From: Tolumonas osonensis
GTDB taxonomy: Bacteria; Pseudomonadota; Gammaproteobacteria; Enterobacterales; Aeromonadaceae
Assembly: GCF_014202415.1 (NCBI RefSeq)
Contig: NZ_JACHGR010000005.1
Coordinates: 1-64,000 of the forward strand
Length of the DNA stretch: 64,000 bases
Direction: 5' to 3'
Part shown: positions 1 to 6,078 of the stretch, one piece after another
Numbering within the stretch: the first letter of the stretch is position 1
How the letters are laid out: the number at the start of each line of letters is the position of its first letter
Program-made: the position numbers and the translations under genes
Notes under the pieces: model-generated
Told to the model about the DNA's origin: nothing
What the model saw: only the letters and a program-made list of their open reading frames with translations
Databases searched by the model: none

Positions 1-250
1 TTTCTGATTGGTTTTCTGTGTTCATAGTTATAAGCTCACTCTGCCTTGCTATACGGGCTCGAGGCCCCGATGACTGTCCGAGTTATCGCTAAAGAATTAT
101 GCAGCGCTCACACTTGTTATCGGTCTCTCAATGAGGAGCCAAACTTGAATCGAGCTACTGCATAAAGGCCCTCAACGGCCATTGAGGGTGGGCCTCTAAT
201 TTACCCGTTTTACTGAACACATTAACCATACAAAAATTTAAAGCTGGACG
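1..250. other. Left flank of the IS element, no gene recognised
   Basis: I see no credible coding region here. The stretch holds one perfect 7-bp stem with a 6-base loop (arms 169-175 and 182-188) that could be a weak terminator or a remnant of a recombination site. It lacks a clear T-run. Bases 221-233 (ATTAACCATACAA) recur at 4358-4370, at the same distance from a copy of the IS left end. Confidence 0.5.
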
Positions 251-278
251 TGGACTTCACCCACTTTTTCGGACACGC
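251..278 (+). repeat. IS left inverted repeat (IRL)
   Basis: Starts TGGACTTCACCC and ends CGGACACGC. It matches the reverse complement of 1491-1518 in the outer TG, the TTCACCC block and the final ACACGC block. Confidence 0.85.
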
Positions 279-304
279 ATTGATAACTAAAACAGAGGTC
301 ATCA

Positions 305-649
305 ATGCCTGCTTATACAAACCCTAAACGTATTTTTAAGTACTCCGACGAGTTCAAAATGAAAGCCGTCCAATGGAGTTTTGATCCCGAGCGCAGCGTC
401 AAAGAAGTCGCTGCTGCGCTGGACATTCATCCTTTTATGTTGTCTCGTTGGCGTAAAGAATTTCGTGAAGGTAAGTATGGTCCCATGAAGTCCACAACCA
501 AATCAGCGAAACCCAACGCTCAGCTCAAAGAGCAAGATGAACTGAAAAAACTCAGAAAGCGCATTGCTGAACTTGAAGAGGAAAATGACATCCTAAAAAA
601 GTGGCAACGCTTTCTGGCCGAGGAACGGCGGAAACCTTCCGGTTCATAA
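305..649 (+). CDS. IS3-family transposase OrfA
   Basis: This 114-residue protein is the DNA-binding half of the transposase. It has the usual OrfA layout: a helix-turn-helix at about residues 12-50 (FKMKAVQWSF, then SRWRKEF) followed by a leucine-rich coiled coil at about 75-105 for multimerisation. The frame ends at 649, inside orfB. At 595-601 lies the heptamer A AAA AAG in the orfA reading phase, so a fraction of ribosomes should slip -1 and produce the OrfAB fusion. Start ATG 305 is preceded by GAGG at 295-298. OrfA alone usually acts as a repressor or partner in IS3 elements. Confidence 0.9.
   Translation: MPAYTNPKRIFKYSDEFKMKAVQWSFDPERSVKEVAAALDIHPFMLSRWRKEFREGKYGPMKSTTKSAKPNAQLKEQDELKKLRKRIAELEEENDILKKWQRFLAEERRKPSGS
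595..601 (+). promoter_or_regulatory. Programmed -1 ribosomal frameshift site (A AAA AAG)
   Basis: The heptamer AAAAAAG sits in phase X XXY YYZ for orfA. The downstream orfB frame is -1 relative to orfA and open across the overlap. This is the classical IS3-family signal for making the OrfAB transposase. Confidence 0.85.
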
Positions 650-1485
650 AAAAACAGGCTCATCGTCTTTCTGTGGCCCGTCTCTGCCAACGGCTGGGCG
701 TTTCTCGCAGTGGTTATTATGACTGGCTGAAGCGCCCGCCCAGTGCTCATGAGCAACAGGATGCTGTATTACTGATGCATATTCGTCGCGTGTTCAAAGC
801 ATCTTCGGAACGTTACGGCAGTCCTAAAATTTATCAGGTACTTCGCTCAGAAGGCATTGTCATTAGTCGTAAGCGCGTTGCCAGATTAATGCGAGAAAAT
901 GGCTTAAAAGCTCGTGTTGAGCGAGTTTATAAGCGATTGAACAAGCTGCGGGCTGAATTAAAAGTGCTGCCGAATCATCGGTTACAGACACCGAAACCAA
1001 CAGGACCAAATCAACAATGGTCCAGCGATGTCACGTATATCCGTCATGGTCGCAGACATGTGTTTCTCGCAGTAATTGTCGATCTCTGGTCCCGAAAAAT
1101 TATTGGTTGGGCACTCCATGAAAAGCTCAATGCTGAATTGTCAGTAGCGGCTTTATATAAGGCATTGAAGCAACGGAAACCGAAACCAGGTCTCCTTCTT
1201 CATACTGACCGTGGCGTTGAGTTCAGAGCGCAAGCCATGCAAGTCTGGCTGAATAAGTTTGGTATTCGGCACAGTATGAACCGACCAGGTCAATGTACTG
1301 ATAATGCAGAGGTTGAATCGTTCTTTAAGACTTTAAAATCAGAACTGATTTACGAAAATTATTTTCCAACTGTAGCTGCATTGCGAGAGCAGATCAGTGG
1401 ATACATTCGGAATTTTTATAATAAGGTGCGGCTGCACAGTAGTTTGAATTACGTATCTCCGATACAGTTTGAACATGCCGCTTAA
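601..1485 (+). CDS. IS3-family transposase OrfB (DDE catalytic domain)
   Basis: The 294 residues carry an HTH_21-like region at about 45-105 and an rve-type integrase core at about 130-285. The catalytic triad is visible as D143 (SSDVTY), D203 (HTDRG) and E239 (AEVESF), with the D(35)E spacing typical of IS3. It is probably translated mainly as OrfAB through the slippage site at 595-601. The GTG at 601 may serve as an independent start but falls inside the slip site itself. All three acidic residues are present and there is no internal stop, so the transposase looks functional. Confidence 0.9.
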   Translation: MATLSGRGTAETFRFIKKQAHRLSVARLCQRLGVSRSGYYDWLKRPPSAHEQQDAVLLMHIRRVFKASSERYGSPKIYQVLRSEGIVISRKRVARLMRENGLKARVERVYKRLNKLRAELKVLPNHRLQTPKPTGPNQQWSSDVTYIRHGRRHVFLAVIVDLWSRKIIGWALHEKLNAELSVAALYKALKQRKPKPGLLLHTDRGVEFRAQAMQVWLNKFGIRHSMNRPGQCTDNAEVESFFKTLKSELIYENYFPTVAALREQISGYIRNFYNKVRLHSSLNYVSPIQFEHAA

Positions 1486-1490
1486 TAAAC

Positions 1491-1518
1491 GCGTGTCCGT
1501 TTTATCGGGTGAACATCA
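1491..1518 (-). repeat. IS right inverted repeat (IRR)
   Basis: Read on the minus strand it begins TGATGTTCACCC and ends ACGGACACGC, matching IRL at 251-278. Confidence 0.85.
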
Positions 1519-1553
1519 ATTGCTACGCAACCCCACAAGTAAAAGTTGTGCTG
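1519..1553 (+). repeat. Half attC-like site next to the IS right end
   Basis: The exact 17-mer CCCCACAAGTAAAAGTT at 1531-1547 recurs at 2431-2447. Similarity extends leftward (GCTACGC here, GCTCCGC there). In the second copy this sequence is the right arm of a hairpin ending in GTTAAAC. Here only the right half remains, cut close to the hairpin loop by the IS. I read it as the 3' side of a cassette recombination site truncated by the IS. The last core bases (GTTGTGC) do not fully fit GTTRRRY. Confidence 0.5.
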
Positions 1554-1634
1554 TCTTTATATATAGTCATATTAGTATCTAGCCAAAGGATAGTTGGCTA
1601 TCGTTGTAAACATAATGCTTTTAAGGGATAAATT

Positions 1635-2366
1635 ATGAGTGATTGGGATTTCCTTTATGATATGAATGCTCGCGGTTTCAGTTCCTCTGAAATTGCTGAT
1701 GCCGCTGCTTGTGGTTATGCCCCTTGGGAATATATTGACGACGATGATGAATGTGAAGAACAAATCCAATCAACTGTAGAACCCAAAAAGAAAAAAAATA
1801 AGCAGAAACAACAAATTAGCTACTCGCAAGCTTTTAATACCTTTGAATATTCCATCAAAGACGCTACAGAACTTCTAGATCATTTTGATTCCATTAACAC
1901 AAATCCACCTCCAAGTAATGCTGAAGTATTAAAAAGAGCTAGCCTAATAATGGCATTGGCGGCTCTAGAGACATATATAGAAGACAGAATTACAGAGGCA
2001 GCAAACAAAATTTCGACTAATAATGATGAAAATAAAAAATTACAGTCATTTTTTACAAGGTCGTTGCAGCATGATCTAAAAACATTCCATACACCTAGCA
2101 CTGACCGAATAAAGTCCATTTTCGTGAAATACTTTGATATCGATGTAACCGAAGGCTGGGTTTGGAATAACGTAGATCAAAATAAAGCCAAATCTGAACT
2201 CAATAAAGTTGCAAAAAAACGTGGTGATATAGCACACCGGTCTCTTAGACCACAGCCAGGACAACCAATGCCTCACGCTGTCACTCGTGAAGAATTGTCA
2301 AAACATATTAGATTTATTTGTAATTTAGTTCTTGCTACAGAAAAGTTCCTATTTGAAAAAATTTGA
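1635..2366 (+). CDS. Putative HEPN-domain protein (RiboL-PSP-HEPN-like RNase candidate)
   Basis: This 243-residue protein has an acidic, low-complexity N-terminal part (residues 1-65, with DDDDE and a lysine run). An all-helical C-terminal domain from about 66 follows. The C-terminal domain contains LETYIEDRI near 111-119 and RGDIAHRS, giving R196-x4-H201. That spacing is the catalytic Rx4-6H signature of HEPN ribonucleases. HEPN proteins of this kind commonly act in toxin-antitoxin or antiphage systems, but no partner nucleotidyltransferase or antitoxin lies beside it. AAGGGA upstream of ATG 1635 gives a plausible ribosome site. The gene is much more AT-rich than the core genes and sits between two attC-like sites, consistent with a mobile cassette. 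Function beyond the motif is inference. Confidence 0.6.
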   Translation: MSDWDFLYDMNARGFSSSEIADAAACGYAPWEYIDDDDECEEQIQSTVEPKKKKNKQKQQISYSQAFNTFEYSIKDATELLDHFDSINTNPPPSNAEVLKRASLIMALAALETYIEDRITEAANKISTNNDENKKLQSFFTRSLQHDLKTFHTPSTDRIKSIFVKYFDIDVTEGWVWNNVDQNKAKSELNKVAKKRGDIAHRSLRPQPGQPMPHAVTREELSKHIRFICNLVLATEKFLFEKI

Positions 2367-2400
2367 TGCTAAAGCTCATAATATCTCGGCAAACAGCACA

Positions 2401-2451
2401 ATAAAAACTTGGTATGGGACCGCTCCGCGGCCCCACAAGTAAAAGTTAAAC
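2401..2451 (+). repeat. attC-like recombination site
   Basis: The site has a GGGACCGC/GCGGCCCC stem (2416-2423 and 2427-2434, one A-C mismatch, loop TCC). An outer ACTTG/CAAGT pairing (2407-2411 and 2436-2440) flanks it. The 3' core GTTAAAC (2445-2451) fits the integron GTTRRRY consensus. The matching left core (RYYYAAC) is not clear. It shares 17 exact bases with 1531-1547. It lies between the HEPN gene stop and the next start, as expected for a cassette junction. Confidence 0.5.
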
Positions 2452-2472
2452 CGTTTCCTGGATTCAAAATTT

Positions 2473-3174
2473 ATGAATAATCAAATCAAAACTATCTATC
2501 AAAAACTTTTTGATTCGTTGATAAGTTCAAAATACAAAGGAAAAGACAAAAAACTATGTTTATTTAACGCTCAAGTTGGTAATCAATATGATAAAAAACT
2601 AATGATCGTTGGTAGAGCCGTAAATGGATGGAGTAATGAATTTACAATCAACAATATAAATAACACAGAACTATTAAGTGCATTAGATACACCAAAAACA
2701 TCTGAATGCCCACTAAAATGGATTATTAACACCTCAAATGAAGATGAAGGTTACAATTCAAATAGGTCTGCATTTTGGCGTATTGCTAAAAAAACAGCCT
2801 TTCATCTGAATCCTAAGTTATCAAATGATAGCTGGTCTTCATCGATTGTTTGGTCAAACTTATACAAAATTGCACCAAGTGCAGGTGGTAATCCATCTGA
2901 TTCCTTATGTGATCTACAATTCCAATTTTGCAATAAGATATTGCAGTTAGAAATTGAGTTATATAAACCAAAATATATTTTATTTCTTACTGGCATTAAC
3001 TGGTTCAATGGTTACCTTGAAGAAAATAATTCATTTAAAAACAATCTAGAATATAAATACATAGATGCAACAGGCACTTATTTGTCATCAAAAATCATTA
3101 TTGCCAAACACCCACAAGGCAAACCAGAGGATATTTTTATTTCTGAACTATCAAAAGCGTTTTCAACGGTTTAA
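2473..3174 (+). CDS. Unknown cassette protein, possible uracil-DNA-glycosylase-like fold
   Basis: I do not recognise this 233-residue soluble protein with certainty. It has a hydrophobic strand followed by VGRAVNGW near residue 50, then WSNLYKIAPSAGGNP near 130, YKPKYILFLTG near 170 and IIIAKHPQGK near 210. That order resembles uracil-DNA glycosylase superfamily folds, which have a glycine-rich loop, a central strand and a late H-P motif. The canonical catalytic residues are not evident. Its stop codon lies inside the left core of the next attC-like site, a typical gene-cassette arrangement. No Shine-Dalgarno is visible before ATG 2473. It is strongly AT-rich like its neighbours. The fold assignment is a weak inference. 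Confidence 0.45.
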   Translation: MNNQIKTIYQKLFDSLISSKYKGKDKKLCLFNAQVGNQYDKKLMIVGRAVNGWSNEFTINNINNTELLSALDTPKTSECPLKWIINTSNEDEGYNSNRSAFWRIAKKTAFHLNPKLSNDSWSSSIVWSNLYKIAPSAGGNPSDSLCDLQFQFCNKILQLEIELYKPKYILFLTGINWFNGYLEENNSFKNNLEYKYIDATGTYLSSKIIIAKHPQGKPEDIFISELSKAFSTV

Positions 3175-3245
3175 CAACCAATTTAAACTCGTTCGCTTTG
3201 CTCACTGGACGGCACTTCGTGCCGCCGCTTAATTGAAAGTTATGT
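3169..3245 (+). repeat. attC-like integron recombination site
   Basis: This is the best attC candidate in the window. The left core is GTTTAAC (3169-3175), and L'' AATTTAA (3180-3186) carries one extra base relative to L' TTAATT (3229-3234). The right core is GTTATGT (3239-3245). Between the arms is a perfect CGGCAC-TTC-GTGCCG hairpin (3210-3224). The unpaired base in L'', the overlap of the upstream stop codon with the left core, and the next start four bases after the right core are all usual for attC sites. The right core deviates from GTTRRRY at one position. Confidence 0.65.
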
Positions 3246-3248
3246 TTA

Positions 3249-3539
3249 ATGGAGATATATGTGGGTATACGTGAGATATATGCGCTCGGAACTTACGGCA
3301 AAGTCAAAGGTAAAAAATTTAAAGCTAGAAAAAATAGCAAAGGTTTCTATATTTTAAACAAAAAAGCTAAAGAAGATGGTGTCAATACTACTAACAGAGC
3401 AAAAAATATTGTTTTGGTTGAAACACTCGAAGATGCTCTTATTCTGCTCAAAACAAATGATTATCTAATAAATTTGGTTTGTGACGATAATACAAGAGCA
3501 TTAAGAGAGTACACCAAAGTCGTAGTGGATTTTTATTGA
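3249..3539 (+). CDS. Unknown 96-residue cassette protein
   Basis: I do not recognise this small basic protein. It has a lysine-rich N-terminal half (KVKGKKFKARKNSKGFY) that reads like a beta-rich fold, and a C-terminal half with VETLEDALILLK. No transmembrane segment or signal peptide is seen. The start lies immediately after the attC-like right core. The stop is 10 bases before the start of the Mrr-like gene, so the two could be co-transcribed within one cassette. It could be a regulator, immunity factor or accessory of the nuclease, but nothing in the sequence shows this. Confidence 0.6.
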   Translation: MEIYVGIREIYALGTYGKVKGKKFKARKNSKGFYILNKKAKEDGVNTTNRAKNIVLVETLEDALILLKTNDYLINLVCDDNTRALREYTKVVVDFY

Positions 3540-3549
3540 GGTTGTCCAA

Positions 3550-4362
3550 GTGACTATCGTTGAAGCAATTACATCTGTTCTAAAGTCCCAAAATAAGCCT
3601 CTTACTTACAAACAAATATACAATTTTATTATAGAAAATAATCTATATTCATTTGGTGCGAAATCTCCAGAAAGCATAGTAAATAATAAGCTAAGGAAAC
3701 ATTGTTTCGGCTTAGACTTCCCATCTGCAAGTCCTGAAAAATTTTTCATTATTAGTTCAATCGAAAATGAAACTAGATACTTTTTATATGACAAAAATAT
3801 AAATGAGCAAATAATTCCGAAAACAAAAGCACCAATTGATGCCGAAAAATTACCAGAAGAAAAATTAGAGGATGCCTACACTCATCATAGAGAAGGCATA
3901 AAAATTAGTTTACTTGAGCAAATATTACAATCTCCCCCATCATTCTTTGAAAGATTAGTTGTCGATTTACTTCTTGCCATGGGCTATGGCGGTGATTTTA
4001 AAGATGCAGGTATTGTTCAAGGTGGTACTGGTGATGGTGGTATCGATGGTGTAATTAAAGAAGACAAACTAGATCTTGATAAAATTTATATACAAGCAAA
4101 ACGATATACAGATAAAAAAGTTGGTAGACCAGAGTTACAACAATTTGTTGGGGCTATGGAAAATGTGCAAAAAGGCGTTTTCATAACAACTTCTGGCTTT
4201 AGTGCTGGTGCTATTGAATATAGTAAAAAACAACAAAAAAACATCGCATTAATTGATGGCACTGTTTTATGTGATTTGATGGTTACACATGGTGTTGGTG
4301 TGTCAAAATTAAAAACTTATACAACATTTCGTGTTGACTCTGATTATTTTAGTGATAATTAA
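3550..4362 (+). CDS. HARE-HTH plus Mrr-like restriction endonuclease
   Basis: The 270 residues form two domains. Residues 1-75 match the HARE-HTH pattern (ISVLKSQNKPLTYKQIYNFI style, then the SPESIVNNKLRKH element), a helix-turn-helix found in DNA-modification sensing proteins. Residues 125-250 form an Mrr_cat-like PD-(D/E)xK nuclease: FERLVVDLLLAMGYGG, then GGIDG with the catalytic Asp, then YIQAKRY with the Q-x-K. Mrr enzymes cut modified foreign DNA (type IV restriction). GTG 3550 is the chosen start, 10 bases after the preceding stop. It is AT-rich like the rest of the cluster. The specificity for a modified base is unknown. Confidence 0.8.
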   Translation: MTIVEAITSVLKSQNKPLTYKQIYNFIIENNLYSFGAKSPESIVNNKLRKHCFGLDFPSASPEKFFIISSIENETRYFLYDKNINEQIIPKTKAPIDAEKLPEEKLEDAYTHHREGIKISLLEQILQSPPSFFERLVVDLLLAMGYGGDFKDAGIVQGGTGDGGIDGVIKEDKLDLDKIYIQAKRYTDKKVGRPELQQFVGAMENVQKGVFITTSGFSAGAIEYSKKQQKNIALIDGTVLCDLMVTHGVGVSKLKTYTTFRVDSDYFSDN

Positions 4363-4401
4363 CCATACAAGTGACTGTAGATTTTAGTGGACTTCACCCA
4401 C
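4358..4401 (+). repeat. Second copy of IS left tip with matching flank
   Basis: ATTAACCATACAA (4358-4370), 17 unrelated bases and then TGGACTTCACCCAC (4388-4401) reproduce the arrangement at 221-233 and 251-264 with identical spacing. The rest of an IS does not follow. It is either a remnant of a second IS copy with its flank or a repeated target. The first block overlaps the end of the Mrr-like gene. Confidence 0.6.
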
Positions 4402-4555
4402 AATCCAAAGTCATAACAATGGACAAATCTCCGTGTTTGCCCATTATCAAAATATATCAGAAGCTCATGCCCATATTACAACCGTCAGGTCATTGAGCAT
4501 CAACCACCAACTTCCTCCCCCATTGCCTCAACACAACATTTCAGCATGAAAAAAG
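4402..4555. other. Intergenic stretch with one imperfect hairpin
   Basis: No gene is seen. An AATGGACAAA/TTTGCCCATT stem (4418-4427 and 4436-4445, one mismatch) might be a degraded cassette end or a terminator, but it lacks a T-run. The mukB-like homology begins at 4556. Confidence 0.4.
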
Positions 4556-4802
4556 GCAGCTTCGGTATTACCACCGAATCCACGCAGACCGACTACATGG
4601 ACATGTTCCTGCTTGCCATGCACCTTACGGATCAGTTTATACGTTGTGCCTTTTTCCGGACTGATATTTTCCGGTGCCGCAATCAGCAATTGTATATCCT
4701 GCCGTTCACACAACTCGAACAGGGCCGCAATCGACCTTGCATCCAGACGAGCTGCTTCGTCCAAGAACAGCAGGCGGCAAGGTTCCCGATCACTGCTGCG
4801 CA
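4556..4802 (-). pseudogene. mukB': Detached 3' end of a mukB homolog
   Basis: These 247 bases align without gaps to 6083-6329, the last 82 codons of the intact mukB. By my hand count there are about 22 mismatches (about 91% identity), and only four change the protein (L to R, K to R, T to A, M to I). The fragment begins just before the Walker B segment [11 protein letters not shown]. It lacks the rest of the ATPase and the original stop, reading on through about eight unrelated residues. The excess of synonymous changes suggests it came recently from a functional mukB in a related organism rather than by decay of a local duplicate. It lies in the same orientation as mukB, 1.3 kb downstream. 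Confidence 0.9.
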
Positions 4803-5028
4803 TGTGGTTCCATTGTCCGATCACAAATTCTGCTTACACAGATCTTATCGATATTAAAGAACAATATATACTTGAAAGTGTTGAACATATTGGTGAGAAA
4901 CATGTTACTGATATTTTTGAGCACATTGAAAAGCTCCCTATACACCCCCCATATGGATCGCATTGTTTATCTTGTGAGATGCTGACTTACCCCACGAACT
5001 CAAGTTGGGAGTATCCGGAGAGGATGAA
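4803..5028. other. AT-rich stretch between the mukB fragment and the Na/Pi gene
   Basis: No complete gene is visible. A plus-strand frame through about 4830-5025 gives a protein-like stretch (IDIKEQYILESVEHIGEKH, then VTDIFEHIEKL) without its own start. It may be the tail of a gene whose 5' end was replaced by the mukB fragment. GGAGAGG at 5017-5023 is the ribosome site for the next gene. Confidence 0.35.
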
Positions 5029-5973
5029 ATGGATATACAGGCAACCAGTCTGCAGACTTTATTCGGCGCCCTCTCCGCGATTATCCTGTTTATCTACGGA
5101 CTCCAAGGATTTAGCCGGGAGTTGCGGGCTGTCGGTGGACTTGCCCTGCAATTCTGGCTTGGGCGAGTGACGGCGAACCGTTGGCTCGGCTTCACCGTCG
5201 GTGCGCTAGCTACTGCTGTCGTGCAATCAAGCAGTGCAATCACGTCTTTGACTGCGGCCTTTGTCGATGCGTCAGCCATCTCGTTCCGTGCCAGTCTCGG
5301 GGTATTGCTGGGGTCCAATGTCGGCACGACCGCAACAGCCTGGCTAGTATCACTCAAACTTACAGATATCGGTCCATTCTTTATTGTTCTGGGTGCACTT
5401 ATATCCATACTGCCCAAGCGAGTGAGCGTGATTGGAAAAGCTGTCTTTTATTTCGGACTGATCTTCTTTGCGCTTGATCTCATTTCAGCAGAACTAACGC
5501 CGCTTCGCGAACAACCTGAATTCTCCAAATGGCTCTCCCTTGCTCAGGCACCATGGCTGGGCTTGGCCACCGGCTTGGTGTTCACCGCGCTTGTTCAATC
5601 GAGTAGCGTAACAACCGGGGTCACTATCCTGTTAGTACAGCAGGGAATGTTACCCGCTGAGTCAGCGATACCCATCGTGGTAGGAGCCAACGTTGGGTCG
5701 ACTTCGACAGCATTGCTAGCGAGTATCGGGATGAACGCTGTAGCCCGTGCAACTGCAATAGCCAATTTCCTGTTCAATGTCGCCGGCGCGGTTATCTTCT
5801 TCCCATTCTTGCAGCAGTTCGCTCACGCAATGGTGCAGCTTGCTGGAGATCCTGGCATGGCTGTCGCCTGGGCGCATCTGCTCTTCAATCTGACAACCGC
5901 GCTAGTGTTCCTTACTTCCATGGACTGGGTAGAGCCTCGGCTCCAAACGTTGCTGTTACGAAATCGTTCTTGA
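5029..5973 (+). CDS. Na/Pi-cotransporter II-related membrane protein, short form
   Basis: The 314-residue integral membrane protein has about eight to nine hydrophobic segments. It also shows the two inverted repeats that define the Na/Pi-cotransporter family: VVQSSSA at about 65-71 with GSNVGTT at 95-101, and LVQSSSV at about 189-194 with a later GANVGST. In family members these QSSS repeats form the sodium- and phosphate-binding core. The C-terminal PhoU-like domain found in YjbB-type proteins is absent. I choose ATG 5029 because GGAGAGG lies 5 bases upstream, although the frame also opens at TTG 5005. Its base composition is higher in GC than the cassette genes. It stands alone between two mukB 3' ends, so it is part of the inserted DNA. 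Phosphate or phosphonate export or uptake is inferred only. Confidence 0.82.
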   Translation: MDIQATSLQTLFGALSAIILFIYGLQGFSRELRAVGGLALQFWLGRVTANRWLGFTVGALATAVVQSSSAITSLTAAFVDASAISFRASLGVLLGSNVGTTATAWLVSLKLTDIGPFFIVLGALISILPKRVSVIGKAVFYFGLIFFALDLISAELTPLREQPEFSKWLSLAQAPWLGLATGLVFTALVQSSSVTTGVTILLVQQGMLPAESAIPIVVGANVGSTSTALLASIGMNAVARATAIANFLFNVAGAVIFFPFLQQFAHAMVQLAGDPGMAVAWAHLLFNLTTALVFLTSMDWVEPRLQTLLLRNRS

Positions 5974-6039
5974 AATTGATGATAAATACAGACAAAGGAT
6001 AAATATCGTATTCTGGTTGGCTCAATCGGCGAGTTAGAA

Positions 6040-6072
6040 TCAAAAACAAAAGGCAGCCTCGGCTGCCTTTAG
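6040..6072 (-). terminator. Terminator of the mukB operon
   Basis: Perfect 10-bp stem AAAGGCAGCC/GGCTGCCTTT (6049-6058 and 6061-6070), followed on the minus strand by TTTTGTTTTTG. It begins about 9 bases beyond the mukB stop. Confidence 0.85.
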
Positions 6073-6078
6073 ATTCTG

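Larger units (their letters stand above)
251..1518 (+). mobile_element. IS3-family insertion sequence, apparently complete
   Basis: The element is about 1.27 kb and contains overlapping orfA and orfB, as expected for IS3. It is bounded by imperfect 28-bp inverted repeats that begin TG and share the blocks TTCACCC and CGGACACGC. The bases beside the two ends (ACG at the left, ATT at the right) do not form the 3-4 bp direct repeat IS3 elements normally make. This suggests a deletion or recombination after insertion. The right end abuts half of an attC-like site (1519-1547). A second copy of the left tip is at 4388-4401. The subgroup was not determined. Confidence 0.92.

Noticed and set aside
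1-250. Possible further attC site or integron attI upstream of the IS
   Set aside because: Several GTTA-like words exist, but none forms paired cores with a hairpin. Only a simple stem at 169-188 was found.
251-1518. Target-site duplication of the IS
   Set aside because: Flanking triplets (ACG and ATT) differ and no 3-4 bp repeat fits, so I did not annotate one.
1635-3174. HEPN and the next gene as a toxin-antitoxin pair
   Set aside because: The genes are separated by an attC-like site, so they look like separate cassettes. The second protein does not resemble a nucleotidyltransferase antitoxin.
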